Positions 27,601 through 39,600 of a stretch of DNA of 64,000 nucleotides are shown in pieces. This stretch comes from Nemopilema nomurai (Eukaryota > Cnidaria > Scyphozoa > Rhizostomeae > Rhizostomatidae). Under the pieces are notes generated by a model. The model did not search any database, had not been told where the DNA came from, and saw only the letters and a program-made list of their open reading frames with translations. Position 1 is the first letter of the stretch, and the number at the start of each line of letters is the position of its first letter. The position numbers were made by a program, and so were the translations under genes. Location: NCBI GenBank assembly GCA_003864495.1, contig ML133433.1:210722-274721 (forward strand), written 5' to 3'.

Positions 27601-30600
27601 CTTCATCGCTTGAAAGTATCCAATCGTCATGTCAAGATGTTGTGGCTTGCCAGAACTGAAACGATGTTGGTTCATGCTTCGATGCATTATCAATGCTGCT
27701 TGCTGTCTTCATATTAAACCCTGGTAGGCAGGGAGAAGCGAGTCCTCCATTCCAGTCTTAGAAAAACTCGATTTTAATGTGGCCTTATATAATTCTTCCA
27801 CAGAGCCAATAAACGGGAATGTGACAGAATGGAGCGGATGGAGTAACTGTTCAGAGGCTTGTTTTACGGGGTCTCGATATCGCACAAGAAACTGTACAAA
27901 CCCAACACCAAAGTATAATGGAACATGCAACGATGCCCTGAGAGAGTCGGAACCCTGTAATAAGGAGCCATGCTATGGTATGCTTTTACGAATGGGATGC
28001 ATTGTCATGGATACGGGATCACACAGATGTTCTTATGTGTCTATAAAATGTAGCACCATATGACACAATATTATGTGGCATAATTTGAAATTCTTAACTA
28101 CGATATGATTAAGTATGGCATTGTAAGACGTAGGAGCATATTGTATGATATTATAGAAAGTTAGATGATATGAATGCGTTATTATGCAATTTTAGTTTCA
28201 ATCGAAGATGAACTTTTGTTGCAGAATTAAAGTGCTGCATATATCAAACCAGATTGGATCCTTCTGCACTTATCGCCTATCGTCAACCCCTCAAGCACTC
28301 GAACTAAAATAAATATGTCGTTCTCAAAAATGTTCTTCTTCCTTTGCCTCTAGATCGATCTCGTTGCACAAATTCAACCTTAAACCATAGTGATGTGCAT
28401 TGTTGCGCCTTCGATGTTCCCATTCTTTCGTCGAATCCTGACGAACCAGCCGTGAACTTGTCAAGCTGTTACCATGTTGGTAATGATACATGGAAATGTC
28501 CTCTTGACAGAAAAAATACAACACAAGGAATTTGTCGTGAGTCTCCCTATGTTTATTCTAGAGACCATATCAAGTAGTGTTATTTTTACGAAAGTTGTGA
28601 AGGCAGGTGTGTTTTCTAATTTGTTGTACAGTCTTTGTCATGTTTGTCAATGTGCTTCTTCCTTTTGATAGACGTGAGCTAAATTACCATTTTTTGTCAA
28701 ACTTAGTTCCAACCAACAAGACAACTGGTGAGTGGGAAGTCGACGGGGTCTGTAAAAAGATAGACACCTGTTTGAACCAGAAAGAGAAGTACAAAAGAAG
28801 CTGTGAAGATGGCTTGTATGGCGGCCCCAAGTGTACCGCTGCAGATAAGGAAGAGTTCAGAAATTGCTCGATTGGCAATTGTACGGGTGAGTACGAACTG
28901 ATGGAAGTTTTCTTGCAAATTTGGTCCATGAGTTGTTTTATCGTCCACTTGGCCAATATGCCAGAGAATGATTTTGATGTAACTCCTCTCTTTTCTAATT
29001 GTAATTGGTTTATTTCCTGTTCTATTTTATTCAATTAGATAATACAAATGTTTTTCCAACCAAAATCATTGTAGCTGAGCGACGCATTAAGAATTTTCTT
29101 TATGGACGTAAGGAATATAAAGTTAGAATATGCGAAAAGAAATAATAAAGGTCCAAAATGGTTGCTCTTTGGTACATATGCCCTCTGTCTGTATATATTT
29201 TCCTATCACTGAATTAATTGATTGATATGACATCAGCATCCTTCATAGTGCCATCAAATACATTTCATCGTTTATGTTATTAATATAAAGTACCATTTTC
29301 CTTCCTACTAGACAATGTTTTATTCGAAGTTCCTTTTGATTAAGGGCTGTGTTGTAGAATGTGACGCTTGTGAGTAAGAGAGACAGAGGACCTTTGCAGG
29401 GTTGTTCAATGTGTCTCTTTGAGCGACCACGCCTTGCAAGGAAAACAAGAAGAGTTGATGAGGACGTTATGATCAATAATCAGCCGGTGCTCTTTATGGA
29501 TTTAAACTTCAGTCATGAAGTAGCGAGATATCGCTTTGAATATGGTGATTTTGTTATTTGTTGTCGTAAAGAGCCTTTCACGATCATCTACCAATAGACA
29601 CAAATTGGAGCCGTTGGGCAGTTTGGTCCGCATGCAGCACATCCTGCGGGACTGGAAAGAAGACGCGCACACGATACTGCTTGGATAACAGTAATAAGCA
29701 GGTAGCGGACAGCAAATGCAAAGGAAAGGCCGTCGAAGAGGATAACTGCTCTTTCAGGTCTTGTCCAGGTATGCTTGCAGAGCTTTGTCCATCATTATTA
29801 AGGCATTCAATGTCTCTTCAGATTGGTTGTTTTTTTCAATCTCCTTCTTCACCGCAAAGATTTGACAAGATTTTCACTAACGACCTGCTAGACGAATTGC
29901 GCTTTTGGTATAACTATCGTTAACATTTAATGTGAAATATGATGGAATAGAAAGTTCAAGCTAAGCTTTGCATCAATAAGGTAATTTGCTGACTTTGCTA
30001 TCAATCTTTTTGGAAAATGTGTTCTTCGTGCAATAAATTATTGTATTAGCATATGAAGAATGGTTGCTTGGATTCGACTTTGCCAAAGAATTCACCTTTC
30101 TTCGCTTCAATGATCCTCACTCTACCAATTGTAGTTCCTTGTTGAGATGCTTAACTAGTTACATATCCTTGAGCTCTTGAAGTGTTTAATGCTGCATCCT
30201 TTACATGTCATCCTTTGCATCCTTTTTATGATAGCCATGTTCTAAGAATAGGAGTCCATGCCTTTTGCATTATCTATGTAATCGATATGCTATGAAGCTT
30301 CAAATTGAATGGCGATTTGCACACGCGTGTTTTCATCCCAGGCTTCGTTATGGGGCAACCTGGACAGAATTGCACAGCAGCCTGTCAGCAGAAGAATCTC
30401 AGCTGCTACTGGTACAACAAAGGCATCGCCGATTTCTGTCGAGTTTTTCAAGCTCAACTTTGTGTGTAACGCGGGGGAGTCGTTTCAAGAATGGCAGCAC
30501 GACTGGCACCCAGCCTACTCCGTGGAGAAGGGAGCCTGTTTGGGTTTCAAGAATGTCCAGTATAGTGTGTGTGGTGGCCACGAGAAATTGAACAGCACGA

Positions 30601-33600
30601 TACGGAGGCTGTGTCATTGCACTTACCCGGGTATGCCTTACTGCCGGCGATCTTACGTCATAAAGGATGCGTAGTTATTGATATCGACAAGTGCTTCTAG
30701 GGAAGACTGGAAAGAACATGATATTTACTGTTGTCCTAATTACGTGCAGTACCATGACTTTGACCAGAGATGAAGAGCTAGGGGGGCTCAGAGGGGGCAA
30801 ATTTCTCTATTGTTTTTGCAATATTTTGTGCGAGTCCCGTTATTTTGATAGCACTGACTTTGACACCCTTGCATTAACACCCTTTGGCACCCTTGCTTAC
30901 CTTATGTACCAAAGACCAGAGCGTCGAAGATAATACTGGAACAACTCCATGTTGAATCTTCTGAACACACTGTCAATAAAGCAATCAGTCTCCTCCGTAG
31001 CATAAGCTACGCAGAAGAATAAGTTGTTGGTGTTGACTTCGCTCTTGCAGCCTAAGCTGTGGTTGTTGCTCTTGAATGCTGCTAAGTCGTGTTATTTGCT
31101 ATTCCAGAGGACTTGGTCTATGGAGAGTGGTCAGCTTGGAGCCCCTGCTCCAAAGCCTGCGGCAGTGCCTACAAGGAGCGTCGAAGGAGCTGCAAGGAAG
31201 AGGATACATCGAGGTGCCAGGAGGACGCCATGACCCAAAACACCAGTTGCAACCTGCCAATGTGCCCAGGTTGGCTGCACTCACTTTGCTCTAGTAGTCT
31301 TGTTCATCAAATGCCCCATTATGCGGCTCGTTATACATTTCCTCGGAAAGTTGTACAACAGACTTACTGACAGTTATTCCAAATCTCCAGTCATTTCTGA
31401 AGTCTGCTGTTTCAAGCTACAGAAAAAGACTGCAGGAATTAACAAATAACTAAATGATCGGATACTCACTGTAGTGTGCATACTAGCCTATAGCTACTCT
31501 CCCTAAGGAGACACCACTGATTGATGCAATTGTACAACATTGATTTAGCAATTCCATTCATCTGCGCCTTGCATTGCCTGCATTCATCCGATTTACATCT
31601 CCCGTCTCTTCCCAGATGATCTCGGATTCACCACGTGGACAACTTGGTCATCTTGTTCTAAAACATGCAACTTTGGGTTTTCGGACCGTTCCAGAGCTTG
31701 CAACGATGACAAATTATGCATTGGGCACACGAGAGAGTCTATGATCTGCAATACTTTTCCTTGTAAAGGTACATGTTACGTCAGAATAAGAGCTTTTCAG
31801 GTTGTCACAGTAAATTTCTTGTTTACTCTTGCTCATCTTATTGAAATCGCCCCACTTTTCGAAAGCTTCGGCCAGCCCCAGAGAGATCAATATAGCTTAT
31901 GTCATTAGCAGACATGTGAAATTCACGTGTAAGTCACCCGTCTCTGCCTCGTTTCAGTTAACGGAGGCTGGGGTGACTGGGGCCAGTACTCCGCCTGCAG
32001 TCGAAGTTGCGGCAATGGAACCAGAACGAGGTACAGGTCCTGTACGAACCCCACGCCACTGTATGGCGGAAGCAACTGTAATGACACCCAAGTCGGGAGC
32101 CATGAGTCCCGACCCTGCAACACGTTTCACTGCTCAGGTACACTACAGTCCATTCTTACTGTTTTTTATTTCACTATGCTTACTGCTCCTTGTCGCTGAT
32201 GGTACGCACTTTCAACAACTGTCACTTCCTTTCTCTAGATGACGTCTCAACTTATTCTTCTTCATTCTGCTGTTGCTTATCTTCTACATACAAAGCTCCC
32301 TGTTCTCGCATTGTGACTACTAAAATGGGGCTCAATCTTCTCCGACAGCTGTCGAACACCAAACCACTCCTTTATGCCAATCAAGCAAGCAATCAATCAA
32401 TCAATCAATCAATCAAACGATCACCGTTAAACCCATCTGTGTACTCTGACTGCCTTGGTTAAAGCTCTATGTCTCTTTTCGTGAGGTTCTCCTATCCCAA
32501 CCTCTATGTGTAATGAACGCTTGCTCTCCCCTTGAGTCTCATGAACGCTTGCCCTCCCTTTGAGTCTCACTTCTTTATTTTCCTTTTCTCGTGCAAATAG
32601 GAGTCTACATATCCGAAGGTGACACCCAGTGCAACGGAACCTGTCAAAGAAAGAAACTCACATGCTACCCTTTCATTGAGACAAACAACAAAACAGACAT
32701 GTTTAAGAAGTTAGGCCTGAACTGTAGCGATACCAGCAATGCTGTGTGGAAGAACGAATACGACCCGAGCTATGTCCACTCTGATAACAAATGCCAGGGA
32801 TACAAACAGGTCCCTAGTAAATTGAGTTGCAAAGATGCTAGTGATATTCCAGCAGGCGTCTCGAGAATGTGCAATTGCCTGAATGAAAGTGAGTCTGGCC
32901 TCGTTATTGATCTTCTCATTTATATTTACGCTGTCAATATCTACAGTCTATTGCGATACTGCTGGCGAAAGCTAACTGAAGTGGCGCTCTTTCGTCAAGT
33001 GTATACAATCTTCTTCTTGTTTTGTTCCCTCTAGCACTAGTTTGTATCAAGACTTTAAAATGATGCCGTTTCTGTCCCGATTTTGTGCCAAAATTAATGT
33101 CCCGATTATGATCCCCCTTGGATTGCAGATTAATCTCAATTAACCATCTAAAGGGGACTTTCTGTAGAAGATTCTACCGAAATATCTCGACATTACACTT
33201 GTTCTGCACTACAAAACTCCCGTGACCTTACCATCCACTCATTCAAACTCTGTTGTGCTTCCAGGTGATATTGGGTACAATCCCTGGTCAAACTGGGGGG
33301 AATGTTCACTGACTTGTGGTGTTGGCAGAAAATCAAGGTACAGGACGTGCGAGAAGAACTGTCCTGGCTCCAACATTGATACCACTTCCTGTTTCACCAA
33401 GCACTGTCCAGGTGAATGCTTTTATACCTCGAATTTTTATGGCAATTTCAGCGATTGAGGGATTTGATCCTAGTATGAACAAGTGGTCAGAAAGCTAACT
33501 AACAGCTCTCGCTATGTAAAGACTTGTTACCCCTTTTACCATTATGGAATACCTTTTGGGGGTTAAAATATGTATCTGTGTAAAAGGTACTTGCAACTAA

Positions 33601-36600
33601 CTTTGAGTGCTATGAAGTGAAGTGGCATTGAAGCTTGAATGCTGTGAAGTGCCCAAAATGTAGATACAAGCATTTCAAGGTACACGAAAGCCGTCATTAA
33701 AGTTCCACAAAAAAGCTTTTTGCAAAGCAAACGAGACATGAGATATCAACCGTATAAAGTAATGAGAGATGTGTACTAGCACTTTGTCCGTGGTAAAAGC
33801 CTTGCTTTGCATTGTTTCAATCTTGCATCACAAAAGACTTTCAATCTAGCATCACTATTTGATGACATCATGCTTGTTTACAGTGAATGGGGGGTGGTCT
33901 AACTTCACCGATTGGTCGCACTGCAATGTCACCTGCGGAGGAGGGGTGAGGTATCGTTACCGCTACTGCACCAACCCGCCCAGGCAGCATGGGGGCATGA
34001 ACTGCGATGGGAAGAGCTTTACCTCTGAGGGCTGCAATTTTCAGATTTGTCCTGGTGAGGCCTCGTCTTCCTCTTTAAATTAGTCCCCTTTTCAATGTTA
34101 TTCTACCTTTAACCTTATGCTTTGGAGTAAGCTATGCACAATTGACTTGTCTCAAGTCATTTTGGCTTTAATACTGTCACTTGCACGACCATCATTATTT
34201 AAGGAAAAGAGCCAAAAACTTCCGATTCATTTGCACCTGCTTCAACTGAAGAACAAATAGTGTTGGTTGCTATGGCATTAATGAATGCCCTTACAGATGG
34301 CTCAGTCTTGAAAATGCCTTTCAAAACCAGTATCACTGAATATGTATCGCAATTAGAAGACGATTTTCAATTATGATACATTCACTGCCTTGAAATGACC
34401 AAACGGCAGTGTTTTAACTTGGTTGTAACAAAAGCCATCAGGTTTTTTCTGCTTACAACGTTACAACAGCCAAATAATCTAGTTCCCTAGGTCCCCATTC
34501 TTTTACTCCTAGGAAGCTTTATTTGTTCTGTTTAAATTTTACTTCAGGTCGTTTGCTTTTTTCCAATTAGTTCATGGGATGTGGGGTGAGTGGGGCAAGT
34601 GGTCTCTATGCAGCAAACCGTGCAACAATGGGACAGAAGAACAGACAAGGTACTGTGACAATCCAAAGCCCATGTACAACGGAACATACTGCATTGGGAA
34701 AGCAAAGAGAAGCAGAATCTGCAACTCACATCCATGCAAACGTAAGAATGTCTACTGCGTTAACCAATGGTGAAAAGATCAATTTTCTAGCATATTGCTT
34801 TTCTTGGATTAAACTTGAAACAAGTAATGATAATTAGTCTGTCCTATCTTCTTTACTTCCTTCCTCCTCTTCATTCTTCATTGGCCCTTCTTTCTCCCTT
34901 TCCTCTTCTTTCTCATTTTCTTCTTCTTCTTCCTCCTTTTCCTTCTTTTCCTTCTATATCTTTCCATTTTCCTTTCTCCATCAACTCTTTTTCCTTTGTT
35001 CACCAACTCTTCTTCTCGTCCCTCCCAACTTTATCGCTCATTAACTCTTCTTCCCCCACAAGCTCCTCTTTCCTCTCCTCTTACAACAACACATCCACTC
35101 TCTTTTTGTCCATCTTCTTCTCACCTTCTTTCAACTTTTCTGCCCATTTCTCCATCTTAAACAAAAAGCCATTTCCGTGGTTACACGCGCTTTGTCCCCT
35201 GTAAAACATTGTCTCCTTATGTTCTTTTCCATGTTTCCCATTTCCAGATTTGACTTCTTTCTACCACAAAATATATTATGCTTCATCAACGGCATTACCT
35301 TACTTACAAACCTCTCCTCTCACGTGTCCTAAGCAAGACGCTAAGCTCATGCCAACTCTTAATTGGTCTCCTTTTCAGCCGTCAGCCTCGGTGTCATGAT
35401 AAGGTTCATCAACGAGTCCTTCACCAATGACCTTCAGAATCAGTCCAAACCGAGGTTTCAGCAGTTGCAGAGGAAAATCTCTGAAAATGTAAGTAACTTC
35501 TAAAAAGGAGTAGTTATTTTTTGATTTAGATTTGACTCAATAACTAATGATTAATTGAATTAGGTTTGATGTTCAAGAAACAGTGTAAAAACGTTACGTA
35601 TAGCCTTGACAGTCATCTGTGTCTAATCAAAATTGACCTCTCTCGCTTCAGCGTTCTTACGGTGAAATCCAGAGGCACATCAAAGTCAGCCTCATTCATA
35701 GTAATTTGATCATCAATCTGATTCTACTCGTGCCTCGTTTTCAGGTCAACAGTATTTATCCCAAGGATAACAATCACGTGCTCAATGTTCGTGTTATCTT
35801 CTTCAGGTAAGCAAGCGTTTATTTTACTCTTGCTAATGGTCGGTGCCGAATTGCGATTCAACAGCTGGTTTGATTTCATCTCTGCTGTATCAATAATGTA
35901 GAAAGATGGTGTTTTGTTTTTTAATCGATCGCTCGCTTGACGCAAATATTTGATCAGTGAGTGATTTAAGGAACTGTTTGATCGATGAAGGAGATCCCCC
36001 TTTCTTGCTTGCAAAGTGGCTTTTAGATAGCAATACTCAAAACCTCTTATTGGTTAATTTCAAATGGGACTCATTGCCAAATTGGAAATCACTCCCTGTT
36101 CTTACAAAACTGGCCTCAATTTTTCGATGTTTGCTACGCTTCTCCTACCCTGGGTACCAGACTCACCAGTGTACGCTCCTCCCTGTTGACATGACCTTGT
36201 TTCAAATTAACCCGATAGAAGATGGCCCGATACATAGCGTTGTGATAGTGGACCGGTCCGGACTATCCTTCAAAAAGTTACCGCGTTTCGATACCGCTTC
36301 CCTCCTGTTTCTAGGCCCGGGAGCGTTATTGCTAACTTCACGATTAACTACACTGAAGTCACCCGCTTGGAGCTGGTCACATTGATGACGTCATTGCAAG
36401 AAAACAGACGACTCGGCTCCATGCCCCTCAGCAACTTTTCGATAAAAACCGACGAAAGTAAGCTTGCATCCTGTATCATTCTGCTATGAGTATAAACAGT
36501 TCTTATGATTTACTTGTAAACAAGGCCTTCTGGTGTGCTTTCAACTTCTTCCATTTTTATTTGTTCGCTTTTCCCAATCACCAAAATCATGATAGATCAC

Positions 36601-39600
36601 AATGTATTTTGAATCACTGCGTTTCAGTTCCGAAGCCGCCAGGATCGGTGAACTGCACTGCCATGACGGAATCGGTGATTCTTGTTGAGCTGTCCGATTT
36701 CAGCGAGACGATCAAGTCGTTCAACATCACTGGCTTCGGCATCACGTATCGCAAGACACGCGAAAGCGATGCCTCTGCGTGGCATTCGCTCGTGGTTTCC
36801 AGCTCCACTACGCAGGCGAACCTGACTCGTCTGAGTCCGTTCACGCTGTATACACTGAGGGTGACGGCCATTACAACCGACGCAGTAGGCATTCCAAGTC
36901 CCCTTGTCGATGTCAGCACAATGGAAGGCGGTGAGTGGCTATCCCTTGTCACGTGTCCCAGTGGAAAACCAAATTTCATAGAAACATGAATGAACGTTCA
37001 CTTGTGATGATTGCGTAGGCATGCTTTATTTTCACGGTAACTTATGCTGCCAAAATTAGATGAAATACTTAGCAATTCGCTAGAAAATCAGCTGGCCACG
37101 ATATACGCTGCATTGACAGAAGTATAACCTAATAATTCCCTCTTTTAGCCGTATGAAATTTACCTTAAAATGTTTTCAATCATCAATTATGATAATTCGT
37201 TGGTCCTAAACAGCACCTTCTAGTCCACCTGGGAACATTCTGTGCAATGTGAATTCCGCCAGAAGCATCTACTGCTCCTGGACTGCAGTCCCATACAATG
37301 CGCAAAACGGCATCGTTACGCACTACACTGTCTTCCATCGCTTGTACAATAACCCGGGCAACCTGATCAAAAGTGGCAAATCGTGGCAGGCAATGACGAT
37401 TCCCTCGACGACCATGTTTGCTGACATCAAAGGCCTGAAGCCGTACACTAGGTACGAGGTCAAGATAAGCGCCTCCACAAGTGCCGGGGAAGGACCGGTG
37501 GCCTGGAAAACCCTGCAGACGGATGAGGATGGTAGGTGTCTCCTCCGCATCGGCTTCTTCTCTCAAGGAAGCATCGACAGTCTGGGTAACACATTCTCAA
37601 AGATGGTCGCAAAGAATCATGAAAATTATGTTGTATCCGTGCCTTACAATGATTGATCTATGATGGTTGGCTTTTGTATCCAGCTGCAGACTGTTTCTGT
37701 TAAAGCTTTGCTTCTACAGAAGAGACAAAAATGTCTTCGTTGTGTTGCATAAAGACGCAAATATCTCATCCTTGACCTTCAAGGAGTATTTTATAATTGC
37801 ATTCTTTAGAAAGACTGCTTTGTAAGTAAATGAGTTGCATTATTATCTCTCATTGCAGTGCCTTCGTCTCCACCCTTAAATGTGCGAGGACAAAGCAGAA
37901 TTTCCAACAAGTATGTTGACTTCTTCTGGGAAGAAATCCCCACGAATTCTTGGAACGGGAAGCCTTTGTCTCTGAAACTTGTGTACTCGGTCACCAGAAA
38001 AGGTTCAGAAGCAGTGGTTATTGGAGGAAAGATGGAGGTTTCCCTTGGCAGTGACCGAAGACGCTACAGAGTAACTGGTCTCGAAGCCGACTGGGCAGTA
38101 ACCATGACAATCCAGGGGGTTACTTCGGCTGGCGATGGGGTGAAAAGTCCGGAAACAGTTGCAGGTCTGTTGCTTAATCGAAAGTCTGTTAACATAATAA
38201 TCATATCGCACGATACACAGATTCTCTCAATGTCCCCAAGCATCGTAATGAATTTTGTACCTCTTTGCAATTTATTCTAAAGCTCGGAAATTTTTTCGAA
38301 AGCTGTTTTTCTAAAAATCTTTTTAGTGTCAACGCTAAACCCCCCCCCCCCCTCACTTTTTGGTTTCACCGGTGGCCCTGCTAACCAGTGTTAAAAGATC
38401 GGAAAGTAAGACAGTACAAGACTGACAGCCAATGCATTGAATAATAAATAAATCAAATCAAATATAGCTAAATGTAACAGGGTCGTTAAAGAATACGACG
38501 TAATCAACACTCCTTCACATTTCCAGAGACCTGCCTTTGCGACCAAAACTTCTACGCAGCCTGGTATGTCAAAAGCCCATATATATTTTACGAGGGGAAG
38601 ACGGTGACTGGGATTTTGCCAGAGTTTTTCCCGATTATGATGTCGACTATTTGCGGGACGTGTGGTGCATACAACTCATCAGTCGTGCACTTTGACCGAA
38701 CGAAGAACGGACAATCATCCCAGAGTAATTCAGAGAGTGATCTCAAAAAACAGGTACCATTAAATATCGCAACATTGTTAGGAGAGCCAATTAAAAGAGC
38801 GCCTTTCGATGACCGTAACATTGGAAACGTAGTCACTGAAGGCAGTAAGATCCAACGTTGACCATTTTTAAAAGACGTGTGTGATTCTTCGAAACGGCTT
38901 ACAATGAAACGAGGCAAGCTGAAGTCTTGATCGAATTCCGTGCTACAATATAGCCTTCTTCAGCACCGAGGCTATTTGACAACAGCTTCTGCCGTCTATA
39001 CTGTAATGGCCTAAGCTCCTGCCATTGCTGCTTTCGCATGCTCCTTGTGACATACTTTCTTCCTTCGTCGGTGCAGGTCTCGGACAACGCCAATTTCCAT
39101 GGCCCTATTAGCGGCAAGAAGTATGTGACAGTGTTCGAGGGTCGGTACCAGTACGTCAATTTGATAGACGGCACCATGTCAGCATTCGTGGTCGTTGATC
39201 CAGCCAAGATGTCCAAATCGAAAGAAATCATAAAGTCGGTGTTTCAGTGTTGGCCTATCTTCGCGGTCTCTTTCCTCATGACTGTATTGGCTGGTATTCT
39301 CATCTGGATGGCGGTAGGTGCTTGCTTTTGTGTAATACTCTTCTTACAGTAATCTCGTACACTCTAATACACGACTGATGTGAATAAGTTTTATCACGAC
39401 TGATGTGAATAAGTTTGGGCAATTTCATGATTTGTACGATATGAATCATCTCAGGTTGATTTGATTCGTCTAAGAGTGGCCCTTTCACTTGGACCCCTGT
39501 GCCATTGTAGGACCAGTTTGCCAACCCAGATGAAATGCCGACCGGGCGCTTTCTTTCTGGAACATTCCAAGGATTTTGGTGGGCCTTTGTCTCCATGACA

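Noticed and set aside
34815..35204. 129-codon forward frame rich in Ser/Leu/Phe
   Set aside because: Translation of the CT-rich intronic tract.
35957..36385. 142-codon forward open frame
   Set aside because: It runs across an intron and over the third SEA exon in the wrong frame; the correct frame gives PGSVIANF and joins its neighbours in phase.
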